Shown in pieces: positions 48,712 through 58,302 of a stretch of DNA of 64,000 nucleotides (position 1 is the stretch's first letter; each line of letters opens with the position of its first letter). Origin of the DNA: Vibrio sp. STUT-A11 (GTDB taxonomy: Bacteria; Pseudomonadota; Gammaproteobacteria; Enterobacterales; Vibrionaceae); assembly GCF_026000435.1 (NCBI RefSeq), contig NZ_AP026764.1, forward strand, positions 558,001 to 622,000, written 5' to 3'. Below the pieces are notes generated by a model that did no database searches, was not told the DNA's origin, and saw only the letters and a program-made list of their open reading frames with translations. Position numbers and translations under genes: made by a program.

Positions 48712-49185
48712 ACTTTAATACTTATATTTCAAGATAATGCGGATTCTATGGGTCTGGTTGGCGGAGGTGTCTGGCAAGCATCTATAGAGAATGTATCTAC
48801 AATATATGGAAAGTAGTAATACAAAAAACTAGCTTCTTTATTCAACAAATCGCTGGTCCACCTCTCATCAGAATTTATTGAACCAGATCCCATGCTGTAA
48901 ACGTCACAATTACTCACCCTAGTATTGATAAAGTTAAAAGTAATGGATCTTAATACATTGAGAGAAGTAGCACGCAAAAATGCACAAAACTTATACGTAA
49001 TGATGAAAAGTTCACTATTTTTTTGTGATATTTCTCAAATTAACGGCATTAAATGAACTAGTTGCATAATAAGTTGTTTGTTTTATTTGGTTTTCATTAC
49101 TAAGTTGTTATCTGTTCGTTGCAAATGAAGCAGAGTTAATCTGTTTTTGGGCGAATCGGCACAAACAACTATATGGATGTTAACA
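48712..49185. other. Intergenic region upstream of porin gene
   Basis: This is about 475 bp of AT-rich sequence. It contains a CRP-like site (listed separately) and a short frame at 48748 (M-G-L-V-G-G-G-V-W-Q-A-S) with no ribosome binding site. A minus-strand frame at 48729-48977 with a TTG start is also unsupported. The porin promoter must lie in its right part. Confidence 0.5.
49024..49039 (+). promoter_or_regulatory. CRP-site-like sequence upstream of porin
   Basis: TGTGATATTTCTCAAA matches 9 of the 10 defined positions of TGTGAN6TCACA. It is about 147 bp upstream of the porin start codon. cAMP-CRP control of the porin is a reasonable guess. Confidence 0.4.
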
Positions 49186-50172
49186 ATGAAAATGAAAGCT
49201 CTAGCCGTAGCAGTGGCGGCACTAGCATGTGGTACACAGGCATTCGCAGCAGAAGTTTACAACAGCGATGGTACATCTTTATCAATCGGCGGTCACGTAT
49301 CTGTGGGCGTGGGTGAGTATGATCCAGATGCTCCAGATGAAGTCAAATTACATGAAGTATCTCCTCGTATCAACGTTGCAGGTAAAAAAGACATCGGCAA
49401 CGGCGTAACAGTTGATGCCAAAGGTGAGTGGCAGCTAAACTTCATCGAAGGTGGTGAGCAATCATTCAAGACTCGTCTTGGTTACATCGGTGCAACGCAT
49501 GAACAACTCGGTCGTGTTGTAGCTGGTACACAATGGACACCATACTATGATGTGGGTGGCGTTGCCGATCTACCAATCGCGTTTGCCAACGACTTCTTGT
49601 ATCCAAATCAATACAACCTGGGTTCTGCTCGCGGCGAAAAAATGCTTAGCTACCGTAAAGGTTTCCAATTCGGTGAAGGTTTCGCGTTCAACCTAGGCCT
49701 TGGATGGCAAGGTGAGCAAGGTGACTATGATAATCGTGGTCAAATTGCACTAAGCACTGAACTTGCTGGCTTTAGTCTTGGCTATGCATACAACGGCGGT
49801 GATGTTGATTTCGGCGCGCAAACTGAAAATGCAAGTTCACACATTTTATCAGCTAAATACGGTTCTTACGGTTCAGGCCTATACGCTGCAATTGTTTACG
49901 GCATGAACGAGTACTTCTATGTAGGTTACGAAGACACCACTCAACTAGAAGCTCTTCTGGCATACGGTGTTAACGATTGGACATTCAGCGTGAACTACGA
50001 GTCAGTTGATGAAGACGATCTAGATACACTATACAGCGAAATGGCACTACAAGCCGAGTACGCTGTAACTCCTTCATTCTACACATTTGCAGGTTATCAA
50101 ATCGATCTTGGTAACGACATTGATGCAGAAGAGAACGATTACTGGATTTTAGGTGCTCGTTACTACTTCTAA
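49186..50172 (+). CDS. Outer-membrane porin
   Basis: The product is a general porin-type protein of about 328 residues. A signal peptide ends at about A-F-A-A (residue 22) and a beta-barrel follows, starting E-V-Y-N-S-D-G-T-S-L-S-I-G-G-H-V and ending in the terminal Phe of G-A-R-Y-Y-F. Acidic loops (Y-D-P-D-A-P-D-E) and the R-L-G-Y-I-G segment match Vibrio/Photobacterium porins of the OmpU/OmpL type. The ATG at 49186 is chosen because the signal peptide starts there; an upstream GTG- or ATG-initiated form would add 13 residues. It is a single gene with two terminators downstream. Confidence 0.88.
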   Translation: MKMKALAVAVAALACGTQAFAAEVYNSDGTSLSIGGHVSVGVGEYDPDAPDEVKLHEVSPRINVAGKKDIGNGVTVDAKGEWQLNFIEGGEQSFKTRLGYIGATHEQLGRVVAGTQWTPYYDVGGVADLPIAFANDFLYPNQYNLGSARGEKMLSYRKGFQFGEGFAFNLGLGWQGEQGDYDNRGQIALSTELAGFSLGYAYNGGDVDFGAQTENASSHILSAKYGSYGSGLYAAIVYGMNEYFYVGYEDTTQLEALLAYGVNDWTFSVNYESVDEDDLDTLYSEMALQAEYAVTPSFYTFAGYQIDLGNDIDAEENDYWILGARYYF

Positions 50173-50214
50173 TCAATAGGACAGTATTTGCTGCCTAAAC
50201 ACAGTTATTGTGTT

Positions 50215-50245
50215 AACGCCTACTCGATGTGAGTAGGCGTTTTTC
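50215..50245 (+). terminator. Intrinsic terminator of porin gene
   Basis: The stem AACGCCTACTC / GAGTAGGCGTT with loop GATGT is followed by TTTTC. A second hairpin, ATGCCCGCAAGTGCGGGCAT at 50296-50315, is followed by TTTTTT and guards the convergent gene. Confidence 0.92.
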
Positions 50246-50295
50246 TTCCCACCCTGATTCAGGGCGATGAGAAAAATCGGCATTTAATCGTAGTA

Positions 50296-50322
50296 ATGCC
50301 CGCAAGTGCGGGCATATTTTTT
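50296..50322 (+). terminator. Second terminator between porin and oligopeptidase B
   Basis: The perfect inverted repeat ATGCCCGC / GCGGGCAT is followed on the plus strand by a T-run. Confidence 0.8.
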
Positions 50323-50324
50323 CG

Positions 50325-52490
50325 TTACTTTGTGTCAAGCAGATCGAGGAAGAAGGCATATTCAAGGGCATCTTCTTTTAGACGCTTAAAGCGACCCGAA
50401 GCGCCACCATGGCCTGCTTCCATATCTGTCTTTAACACCAGTACGTTGTTATCTGTCTTCATCTCACGCAATTTAGCTATCCACTTCATTGGCTCATAGT
50501 ATTGCACCTGAGAGTCATGCAAACCTGTGGTGACCAACATGTTCGGATAATCCTGCACTTTGATATTGTCGTAAGGTGAATAACTCAACATGTAGTCGTA
50601 ATAGGTTTTGTTGTTTGGGTTACCCCATTCATCGTATTCATTGGTGGTTAATGGAATCGATTCATCCAACATCGTTGTCACGACATCGACAAAGGGTACA
50701 TGCGCCCCAATGCCGCGGTACAACTCAGGTGCTTGGTTAATGACGGCACCCATCAACAGGCCGCCTGCTGAGCCGCCAACCGCGAACACTTTGTCTTTCG
50801 CTCCATATTGTTGCTCGACCAAGCCTTTGGTGACATCGACAAAGTCGTTAAAGGTATTTTGCTTGGTGAGCTTTTTACCATCCTCATACCAAGGGCGGCC
50901 GAGCATTTCCGAGCCACGGATATGGGCAATGGCGAAAACGAAGCCACGATCCAACAGGCTCAAACGGGTTGAGCTAAAGGTTGGTTCAATAGTGGCACCG
51001 TAAGATCCATAACCGTATTGATAAATTGGGTTGGTGCCATCTTTGTTAAACTTATCTTTGCGATAAACCAGTGAAACAGGTACTGACTTGCCATCTCGTG
51101 CTTTGATCATGATTCGTTCAGACTGGTAATTATCTGCATTAAAGTCACCCAGTACTTGGGTTTGTTTCATAACTTCAGACTCACCCGTTTTCAGATCGAA
51201 ATCATAATAAGTACCGGGCGTGGTTAAGCTACTGTAGTAAATGCGCACCTTTTTGTTATCTAACTCGTAGTTCCCGGTCAGATACGCTGCAAATGCGCTG
51301 TCGTGAAATTGGAGGGGAAACTCGTTACCAGTAGATAGCTCCCGGACAGTCACCGTTGACAAGCCATTTGCGCGCTGCTCATATACGAGGTGGTCATCAA
51401 ATAACTCAAAATCGACCAGCTGAGTATCATCGTCTGCCGGAATAACATCTTGCCATTGCGAACGGTCGTGCATGTTGTCTCTATGCACTTTCATCAAACG
51501 GAAGTTAATTGCTTGGTAGTTGGTGTAGATGTAGTACCAGTCGCCGAGTTTTGCGATGCTGTATTCGATACCAGTTTCGCGTGGAAAAAATGGTTCAGCT
51601 TTCGCATTTGGGTTGTTGGCATCGAGAACCGACACGCCACTGGTTTCTGTACTGGAGTGCCAAATGTAAACCTCTTCTCCATCTTTACTCTTGCTGATGT
51701 AGGTATAGTACTCACTGTCCGATTCTTCGTAGACAAGCTCGTCTGTACTTTGAGGGGTCCCCAGCTTATGTCGGTAAACTTGGTATCCCAATAGTGTTTG
51801 CGGATCCTTTTTTATGTAATAAAGTGCCTGGTTATCGTTTTGCCAGGCTATAGCACTCGAAGCCCCTTCGATTTCGTCCTCAAGGTATTCACCAGTCAGC
51901 AGATTTTTGATTTTGATGGTGTAAATACGGCGGCTTAACGTGTCTTCTCCATAAGCTAACAGCGTTTCATCAGGACTGACGTGTAACCCGCTGACGTTAA
52001 AGAACTCATGTTCCTTAGCCAGTTCATTGACATCCAAAATTACCGATTTATCTGTGCCTGCGAAGTCTTTCGCGCGCAAATGAACTTCGTATTCATTGTC
52101 TCCAGAGACTTCACTGGAATAAAAGTAACTTCCTTTTCGAACCGGAACGGAGTTATCGTCTTTGGCAATTCTGCCCTTGATTTCTTCAAACAGGTTTTGC
52201 TGAAGTGTTTCGGTATGCTTGAGTACGGTTTCGGTATATTTATTCTCTGCTTCAAGATGCTGCAATACCTCCGAATCTTGACGCTCGTCGTCACGCATCC
52301 AGTAGTAATTGTCGATCCGGGTATCGTTATGGATCGTCATAGCATGAGGGACTTTTTTCGCGACAGGAGCTTGAGTTTGCTGAGCAATAAGCTGTGACTG
52401 AGAATAATGGTTCATAGGTGAAGTTCCTTGATTGCTGCATCCGGCCAGAATTGTGACTGATACGGCCAACGTTGTAAGAGTAAAACGCAT
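50325..52490 (-). CDS. ptrB: Oligopeptidase B-like S9 peptidase, predicted lipoprotein
   Basis: The product is a serine peptidase of about 721 residues of the prolyl-oligopeptidase family. It has an N-terminal seven-bladed propeller and a C-terminal alpha/beta-hydrolase domain. The catalytic Ser lies in G-G-S-A-G-G and the His in E-A-G-H-G-G. The N-terminal D-N-Y-Y-W-M-R-D-D is typical of oligopeptidase B, which cleaves after Arg/Lys in short peptides. Unusually, the start ATG at 52490 (AAGGAT upstream) gives a lipoprotein signal ending L-A-G-C at Cys18. That predicts membrane-anchored location instead of the cytoplasmic enzyme of E. coli. Confidence 0.88.
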   Translation of the reverse strand: MRFTLTTLAVSVTILAGCSNQGTSPMNHYSQSQLIAQQTQAPVAKKVPHAMTIHNDTRIDNYYWMRDDERQDSEVLQHLEAENKYTETVLKHTETLQQNLFEEIKGRIAKDDNSVPVRKGSYFYSSEVSGDNEYEVHLRAKDFAGTDKSVILDVNELAKEHEFFNVSGLHVSPDETLLAYGEDTLSRRIYTIKIKNLLTGEYLEDEIEGASSAIAWQNDNQALYYIKKDPQTLLGYQVYRHKLGTPQSTDELVYEESDSEYYTYISKSKDGEEVYIWHSSTETSGVSVLDANNPNAKAEPFFPRETGIEYSIAKLGDWYYIYTNYQAINFRLMKVHRDNMHDRSQWQDVIPADDDTQLVDFELFDDHLVYEQRANGLSTVTVRELSTGNEFPLQFHDSAFAAYLTGNYELDNKKVRIYYSSLTTPGTYYDFDLKTGESEVMKQTQVLGDFNADNYQSERIMIKARDGKSVPVSLVYRKDKFNKDGTNPIYQYGYGSYGATIEPTFSSTRLSLLDRGFVFAIAHIRGSEMLGRPWYEDGKKLTKQNTFNDFVDVTKGLVEQQYGAKDKVFAVGGSAGGLLMGAVINQAPELYRGIGAHVPFVDVVTTMLDESIPLTTNEYDEWGNPNNKTYYDYMLSYSPYDNIKVQDYPNMLVTTGLHDSQVQYYEPMKWIAKLREMKTDNNVLVLKTDMEAGHGGASGRFKRLKEDALEYAFFLDLLDTK

Positions 52491-52700
52491 CTGTTTATCC
52501 TTGTATTTTATACCCAAGTTATCTTTTTGAATGGAATCTAATTCTAAATAGCTTGAGCTTGCTTTTAGTTTGGGTACTGATGTTCTTGATCTTCCAGTGA
52601 TCGATATGAAACTTCATTGTGTAACCAGTTGTTATACAGAGCAAACTCTGTTTTTGAATCTGAGATGGCCGTTAGATGCGCTTTGGCGGATGATATGAAT

Positions 52701-52736
52701 AAATAAAAAAGGGACATACTGAAAAGCATGTCCCTG
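52701..52736 (-). terminator. Intrinsic terminator of emrD-like gene
   Basis: Read on the minus strand, GGGACAT / ATGTCCC is followed by TTTTTTATTT, just after the emrD stop codon. Confidence 0.9.
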
Positions 52737-52756
52737 AGACTATCCGTTTAAATAGG

Positions 52757-53962
52757 TTAAATAACCTGTGGTACTTGGTTGGAGTGATCCGGCGTGCGAT
52801 TAACCCAGCGTAGCCCGAGCATGGCGATAATTGACATCGCCATCATCAAAATACCCAGAGGCATTTGGTTGTGAGCGGGAAATAGCGATGCAAGTAAGGT
52901 TGCGATACCTGCGCCTAAGTTTTGCATGCCGCCCAGTGTCGCGCCCGCAGTCCCCGCATGATATGGAAACGGAGAAATCGCCCCTGTTGTAGCCGCAGGA
53001 AATAAAATGCCCGCACCCAAAAAGTAAATAGTAGCGCCGCCAATCAAAGTTAACGCGGTCGTTAAGCCAAACAGGCCTGGGATCAACACGACGGCTGAAC
53101 CGATAAAAATGGCAACCAGACCAACATTCAGGGCTCGGCGCATTGAACGGCGTTGTGCAATATAGCTCGATAAGCCTGAGCCGATCAGGTATCCCGGGAT
53201 CGGAATAATAAACAGCAAGCTGACGGTTGTCGCTGGTAATCCCAACACACCACCTAATAGCACGCCCGCTGCTGCTTCAATGACGCCCACTCCCGCGAAT
53301 GTTGCCACAAGGCAGATCAAAAAGCCTTGGAAGCGTTTATCGGATAGAACGTATTGGTAGCTCTTAGTCACTGGCTCATGTTTGCGTTTTTCGACAGGAA
53401 GCGTCTCCATCATGCTGGTCATCATAGTAATCACTACAGCAACACCGAATAGTGCGAGGAACAGGTAACTTGTGCGCCAGCTAAATGCCTCTGTTAAATA
53501 ACCACCGAGTAATGGCGCAACCAAAGGTGAGAACAGGATACACATGCTAATCAAGCTATTCGCACGGTGTAGCTCTGCGCCATCAAAACAGTCGCGAGTT
53601 AATATACGTGCCATGGCACCACCACAACCAATGCCTAAGCCTTGGAGAAAGCTACCGACTAAGAACCACTCAAACTGGTGGGTAAAAAGAGCGACTAACG
53701 TTCCTACAATGTAAATGAGCAAGCCAGCAATAATTATTGGTTTACGTCCAAGACGATCGGACAGCGGACCATACACAAACTGTGATAAGCCATAGGGGAT
53801 CAAGTAACAAGCCATGACGGCTTGAAGCGAAGACGCAGAAACCAAAAACTCACTCGCCATATGACCGATTGAAGGCACGTACATCGTTTGGGTCATTTGA
53901 CCTACGGCAGTCAATATTGCGATTAAGAAGGTAAGTTTCACTAATGGAAACGAAGCCGGCAT
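52757..53962 (-). CDS. emrD: MFS multidrug transporter EmrD
   Basis: The product is a 401-residue 12-TM DHA1-family transporter. T-A-V-G-Q-M-T-Q-T-M-Y-V-P at residues 18-30 and the motif A segment Y-G-P-L-S-D-R-L-G-R-K-P are near identical to E. coli EmrD. G-G-A-M-A-R-I-L-T-R-D and F-F/P-Y-H-A-G-T-A-G-A also match. It expels hydrophobic drugs and detergents by proton antiport. The Shine-Dalgarno GGAGAG precedes the ATG. It stands alone with its terminator. Confidence 0.9.
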   Translation of the reverse strand: MPASFPLVKLTFLIAILTAVGQMTQTMYVPSIGHMASEFLVSASSLQAVMACYLIPYGLSQFVYGPLSDRLGRKPIIIAGLLIYIVGTLVALFTHQFEWFLVGSFLQGLGIGCGGAMARILTRDCFDGAELHRANSLISMCILFSPLVAPLLGGYLTEAFSWRTSYLFLALFGVAVVITMMTSMMETLPVEKRKHEPVTKSYQYVLSDKRFQGFLICLVATFAGVGVIEAAAGVLLGGVLGLPATTVSLLFIIPIPGYLIGSGLSSYIAQRRSMRRALNVGLVAIFIGSAVVLIPGLFGLTTALTLIGGATIYFLGAGILFPAATTGAISPFPYHAGTAGATLGGMQNLGAGIATLLASLFPAHNQMPLGILMMAMSIIAMLGLRWVNRTPDHSNQVPQVI

Positions 53963-54170
53963 TTACGTGTCTCTCCAATAAATTTAAGGTGTAAAAAACC
54001 TTAGCGCTCGATAAAGAGTGCTAATGTATTTGTTATTTTAGGGGGATTGTTCGTGCGAGATATTAGTGCTTGAATGTATTGTTGGCAATCTAAACTTGCA
54101 CCGCCAAGCAAGATTAAAATCTATGATTTGGATTAGAAAAAATAATCCGAAAGTTTGGTGTGCGAAAAGA

Positions 54171-54194
54171 CAAAAAAGGGAGCGAATGCTCCCT
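54171..54194 (-). terminator. Intrinsic terminator of speAB
   Basis: GGGAGCATTCGCTCCC is followed by TTTTTTG on the minus strand, about 10 bp past the speB stop. Confidence 0.92.
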
Positions 54195-54203
54195 TAGAAA
54201 AAT

Positions 54204-55130
54204 TTATGCTTGTTCTCGACCTGATGCGTAAGCGTACAGCAGTTCTAGAGCGATAGTCGCGCCTGCTAATGCGGTGACATCACTTTGGTCATAAGGTGGT
54301 GACACTTCTACCACGTCCATGCCTACGATATTCATACCAGCCAAACCACGAATGATTTTAAGCACCTTGTCAGTATTTAAACCGCCGCAAACCGGCGTGC
54401 CCGTTCCCGGAGCAAATGCTGGATCTAAGCAGTCTATATCAAAGGTAACGTATACTGGCTTATCAGCAACGGTACGACGAATCTCGTCTAGAATCTCATT
54501 CACAGACATGTCATTAGCTTGCATCGCATTAATAACGTTGAAACCGTGATCTTGCTGTTTGTACTCAGTACGAATACCAATTTGTACCGAGTTCTTCGCA
54601 GAAATTAGCCCTTCTTTCGGTGCATGGTAGAACATCGTACCGTGGTCGTATGAGCTGCCGTTCGCGTATGTATCTGTATGAGCATCGAAATGAACTAGCG
54701 CCATTTCGCCATAATGTTTCGCATAAGCACGCAGAATCGGAAGGGTGATGAAATGATCCCCCCCTAGTGCAAGCATTGTTTTTTCGCTTTTTAAGATCTC
54801 GCTTGTTGCCGCTTCCAGACGGTAAGTGAAGTCTTCTGCGTCACCGCTATCGAAGACCAGGTCTCCGGAATCAATGACGGTTAACTTATCAAATACGTTG
54901 AAATCCCAAGGAAATTTTTTACCTTCCCAGGCTAAATTCACCGAAGCGCGACGGATAGCATCCGGACCCATGCGAGCCCCTGAACGACCAGATGTTGCCA
55001 TGTCGAGAGGAACACCGAGTACCACAACGTCTGCCTCTGCAGTCACCGGATTTTTAATGTACGGAAGACGCAGAAACGACATTGAGTTGGAGTAAAGCGA
55101 ATAATCGGTTTTAGTAAACAAATCATTCAT
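54204..55130 (-). CDS. speB: Agmatinase
   Basis: The product is a 308-residue ureohydrolase converting agmatine to putrescine and urea. The dimanganese ligands are visible in A-L-G-G-D-H, V-H-F-D-A-H-T-D-T and T-F-D-I-D-C-L-D-P-A-F-A-P-G-T-G-T-P. It starts one base after the speA stop codon, so it is translationally coupled to arginine decarboxylase. Together they form the arginine-to-putrescine route, and a terminator follows. Confidence 0.96.
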   Translation of the reverse strand: MNDLFTKTDYSLYSNSMSFLRLPYIKNPVTAEADVVVLGVPLDMATSGRSGARMGPDAIRRASVNLAWEGKKFPWDFNVFDKLTVIDSGDLVFDSGDAEDFTYRLEAATSEILKSEKTMLALGGDHFITLPILRAYAKHYGEMALVHFDAHTDTYANGSSYDHGTMFYHAPKEGLISAKNSVQIGIRTEYKQQDHGFNVINAMQANDMSVNEILDEIRRTVADKPVYVTFDIDCLDPAFAPGTGTPVCGGLNTDKVLKIIRGLAGMNIVGMDVVEVSPPYDQSDVTALAGATIALELLYAYASGREQA

Positions 55131-55131
55131 A

Positions 55132-57057
55132 TCAGAAATCCTCTAAATAGGTGTATCCCACCAAACCTTGTTCTAGTTCAGCAAGGATTTGTGTTTGTTC
55201 ACCGGCTTCAACTCGTTCTGAAACCAGTTGTTTGTAATTGTCACGAATTGCATCAACGTCGATATGAACATAATGCATCATGTCTTCTACGCTATCACCT
55301 TGGTTGATGTAGCTAATCTCAAACTCACCATTCTCTTCTACGTTCACAACCACACTATGGGTGTCGCCAAATAAGTTGTGCATATCACCAAGAATTTCCT
55401 GGTATGCACCCACTAGGAAGAATCCCAGCAGGTATGGCTTGTCTTTGCTCCATGCAGGAACCGGTAGGGTACTTTCTATACCTTGACCATCCACGTAAAG
55501 ATCAATCGCACCATCAGAGTCACATGTGATGTCCAACATAACCGCACGACGTTCTTCGGCGTCGCCTAAACCAGAAAGCGGCAATACAGGGAATACCTGA
55601 TCGATCCCCCATGCATCTGGCAGCGACTGAAAGAGCGAGAAGTTGACAAAGAACTTGTCTGCGAGACGTTCGCTCAATTCATCCAGGATTGGGCGGTGGA
55701 AGCGGTTCTTCGTGCTCATCTTACGGCTCAATTCGAAGTAAATGCGCAGCGACAGTTGTTCTGCCCAGGCGCGCTGCTCAAGGTTAATCACGCCAGTCGC
55801 AAAATTAGAATGTGCCTCTGCCAAATCGCTTTGAGTATCGTTGTAAATCTCTATCAGTGCTCGCGCGTCAGTACCGTTTTGCAGGTTTTCCCAGTTGCGC
55901 CACATATTTTGCAGCAACAAAGGGGCATCATCTGCTGGAGCAAACACGTTTTCAGGTTGATAAGCTTCTGTACCAATTACATTGGATACCAACACGGCAT
56001 GATGCGCCGTCAAAGAGCGACCGGACTCAGAAATAATCACCGGCATCGGCTGCTCATATTGCTGACATACATCGCCAACCGTGTTGACGATATTTCGCGC
56101 GTACTCAGCAAGCCCATAGTTCATCGAGTTGGATGATTGGCTACGTGTTCCGTCATAATCTACCGCAAGGCCGCCACCCACATCGAAGTAATCAATGCTG
56201 GCACCCATTGCACGCAGCTCGCAGTAAAAACGTGCAGACTCATTCACGCCGTTACGCACATCACGAATGTTCGCCATTTGTGACCCAAGGTGGAAGTGCA
56301 CTAATTGCAGAGCATCGAGTTTGTCGCTGTGCTTCAGGCGGTGAATCACACTCAATACTTGTGATGCGGACAGACCAAACTTGGACTTTTCGCCACCACT
56401 TGACTGCCATTTTCCCGCACCTTGAGAAGCAAGGCGAATACGCAGACCCAAGCGAGGTTGTACGCCTAAGCTTTTTGCTTCTTGTAGTACCAGATCAAGC
56501 TCTGACAGCTTCTCTAATACGATAAACACTTTATGTCCGAGCTTTTCGCCAATCAACGCAAGTCGCACGTACTCTCGGTCTTTATAGCCATTACAGACAA
56601 TCACGGAGCTGGCCTGTTGAGCCAGAGCCAGTACGGCCAACAATTCAGGTTTACTGCCTGCTTCAAGTCCGAGTTGTTTTGTCTCGAGTTCTGCTTGGCT
56701 GGCGAGTATTTCATCAACCACTTCACGTTGCTGGTTTACCTTAATTGGGTACACCAACAGGTATTGGTTCGGATACTGATAATCTTCAATCGCTTGGTTG
56801 AAAGCATCACAAAGACCATGCACGCGCTGGTGCACGATCTGTGGGAAGCGAACGAGAACAGGTAAGTTCAGCTGCTTCGCTTCTAGTTCTTTTACAATGG
56901 CACTGAAAGGGATTTGATGTGCACGGTCACTTCGAGGAGAGACGTATACCTCGCCTTGGTTATCGATACCGTAGAAGCCTTGGCTCCAGTAGTGAACGTT
57001 GTAGTCCGCGCGAATGCGGTCTAATTTGGTTGCTTTTTCCAACTCAATTCTCACCAA
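55132..57057 (-). CDS. speA: Biosynthetic arginine decarboxylase
   Basis: The product is a PLP-dependent arginine decarboxylase of about 641 residues, of the fold-III SpeA family. The PLP Lys is Lys106 in L-V-Y-P-I-K-V-N-Q. Downstream are G-L-E-A-G-S-K, V-H-F-H-L-G-S-Q and D-V-G-G-G-L-A-V-D-Y, then the late catalytic Cys segment D-I-T-C-D-S-D-G. It converts arginine to agmatine. No ATG is available at the right place; a TTG (57057) or the next GTG is the likely start. It is first in speAB, with a 161-bp palindromic repeat about 60 bp upstream. Confidence 0.95.
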   Translation of the reverse strand: MVRIELEKATKLDRIRADYNVHYWSQGFYGIDNQGEVYVSPRSDRAHQIPFSAIVKELEAKQLNLPVLVRFPQIVHQRVHGLCDAFNQAIEDYQYPNQYLLVYPIKVNQQREVVDEILASQAELETKQLGLEAGSKPELLAVLALAQQASSVIVCNGYKDREYVRLALIGEKLGHKVFIVLEKLSELDLVLQEAKSLGVQPRLGLRIRLASQGAGKWQSSGGEKSKFGLSASQVLSVIHRLKHSDKLDALQLVHFHLGSQMANIRDVRNGVNESARFYCELRAMGASIDYFDVGGGLAVDYDGTRSQSSNSMNYGLAEYARNIVNTVGDVCQQYEQPMPVIISESGRSLTAHHAVLVSNVIGTEAYQPENVFAPADDAPLLLQNMWRNWENLQNGTDARALIEIYNDTQSDLAEAHSNFATGVINLEQRAWAEQLSLRIYFELSRKMSTKNRFHRPILDELSERLADKFFVNFSLFQSLPDAWGIDQVFPVLPLSGLGDAEERRAVMLDITCDSDGAIDLYVDGQGIESTLPVPAWSKDKPYLLGFFLVGAYQEILGDMHNLFGDTHSVVVNVEENGEFEISYINQGDSVEDMMHYVHIDVDAIRDNYKQLVSERVEAGEQTQILAELEQGLVGYTYLEDF

Positions 57058-57120
57058 AATGTACTTAAGCCTTTAATTTATTAGAAGGAAAAGTACCAAA
57101 AAGCAATTCATGAGGCATTA

Positions 57121-57281
57121 ATACCAATCACAGTGAGTAAATGATCAGAAATAGCGCAGGAAAATGCATGATAACAAGGCACAATTTTTTGATAAGTAGT
57201 TACTCTACAGTCAAAAATTGTAACGCAGTTATCGAACATTTTAACCAGCTAGAATGACCAGTTACTTGCTACGATTGGTAT
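57121..57281. repeat. 161-bp palindromic, MITE-like repeat
   Basis: The element starts ATACCAATC and ends GATTGGTAT, and the outer arms remain 21/27 complementary. Inside, GATAAC...CACAATTTTTTGA pairs with TCAAAAATTGT...GTTATC, so the whole element can fold into one long hairpin or cruciform. It carries no ORF. This looks like a non-autonomous repeat of the type scattered between Vibrio genes; I recall similar 'ATAACAAGGC...AATTTTTT' repeats. No other copy is in the window. It lies in the speA upstream region. Confidence 0.7.
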
Positions 57282-57492
57282 CACCTCATACCCTGACACG
57301 AACTCCGTGTGCGCGCATTAACGGATAAAACTTGTCTAGAGTCTAATGATTAAAATCTATCCTATCGATTAGGTATGGTTGTCGAAGAATTATGTAAACA
57401 ATTGTTTAACATTTGGACTGCACTGCTGTTATATTTGGTCTGACCAGAATGGATTTCTTGATTGAAAAATACCTCAAACATAAGGATATGTT
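57282..57492. other. Intergenic region between the repeat and the MBL gene
   Basis: This 211-bp AT-rich region contains the promoter of the MBL-fold gene. The start of that gene is preceded by AAGGATATG. No further feature is evident. Confidence 0.4.
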
Positions 57493-58269
57493 TTGCAGTT
57501 GCATCGAATTCAGGGGTACATACAGACCATGTATCTCGCCGAGTACACCGACAAACTCATGTTGCTTGATGGCGCAAGCCGGGCCGACATTCCTCATCTC
57601 AAAGATTTTATTGAGCACCAACTTAAGCGACCATTTACCGATCTCAAGCTGGTGGTCGTTACCCACATGCATCCCGATCATGCGGGCGCTGCACATAAAC
57701 TTAGAGCTCTGACAGGATGCAAAGTGTTAGCGGCTAAGCGTGACGCTCAATGGTATAGCGGTATTGATGGCTGGTTGATGCATTTAACCGACTTGTGTTT
57801 GGCAAGGTGGATGGCAAATCGAATGCGTAAACCAAAACGTAACCTCTGGTATTCACGGAAACTGAATCCAGATATTGAGCTGCTTGACGGTGATAGTATT
57901 CCGGGGTTTGAAGATTGGCAGGTACTGGAAACCCAGGGTCATACCGACAGAGACTTATCGGTTTACCACGCAGAACAGAGCGTGTTGTACGTAGCGGATT
58001 TGATCGTTAAAGTGAAAAAACACTTGATTGCGCCGTTTCCTGTTTTTCATCCCAATCAATATCGTTGTTCTGTTAAACGGGTTTTTGAACTGCAGCCGAG
58101 CTGTTTGTTGCTTGCGCATGGAGGAGAAGTGGTTCTGGATGAAAAAGCTTATCTGCATATCCTGGATACAGCGCCAACTAAGCCACATACACATTGGCGG
58201 GCGACGAAAATAAAAGCGAAAGGGTTACTGAGTGTTTTGTTACGGAGAAATAAGCGCAGAGGCAAGTGA
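57493..58269 (+). CDS. MBL-fold metallohydrolase
   Basis: The product is a 258-residue glyoxalase II-like metallo-beta-lactamase-fold protein. The metal motif H-M-H-P-D-H is at residues 58-63, the bridging segment is T-Q-G-H-T-D-R-D, and D-L-I (Y-V-A-D-L-I) holds the Asp. A late L-L-A-H-G-G supplies the last His. The basic C-terminus (L-L-R-R-N-K-R-R) may bind RNA or membrane. The substrate is unknown. The likely start is a TTG at 57493 with AAGGA six bases upstream; an in-frame ATG at 57529 is the alternative. Confidence 0.85.
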   Translation: MQLHRIQGYIQTMYLAEYTDKLMLLDGASRADIPHLKDFIEHQLKRPFTDLKLVVVTHMHPDHAGAAHKLRALTGCKVLAAKRDAQWYSGIDGWLMHLTDLCLARWMANRMRKPKRNLWYSRKLNPDIELLDGDSIPGFEDWQVLETQGHTDRDLSVYHAEQSVLYVADLIVKVKKHLIAPFPVFHPNQYRCSVKRVFELQPSCLLLAHGGEVVLDEKAYLHILDTAPTKPHTHWRATKIKAKGLLSVLLRRNKRRGK

Positions 58270-58302
58270 CACTCTTTGAGCGTCACTCGCCGAATACGAT
58301 AG

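Noticed and set aside
48748..48816. 22-codon frame M-G-L-V-G-G-G resembling a double-Gly leader
   Set aside because: No ribosome binding site and no linked transporter or modification genes.
48729..48977. 82-codon minus-strand frame upstream of the porin gene
   Set aside because: TTG start, no ribosome binding site, AT-rich Ser/Thr-heavy composition and no recognisable motif; lies in a promoter region.
52510..52580. TACCCAA...TTGGGTA inverted repeat upstream of oligopeptidase B
   Set aside because: Only a 7-bp match about 55 bp apart with little complementarity between; too weak to call a repeat element.
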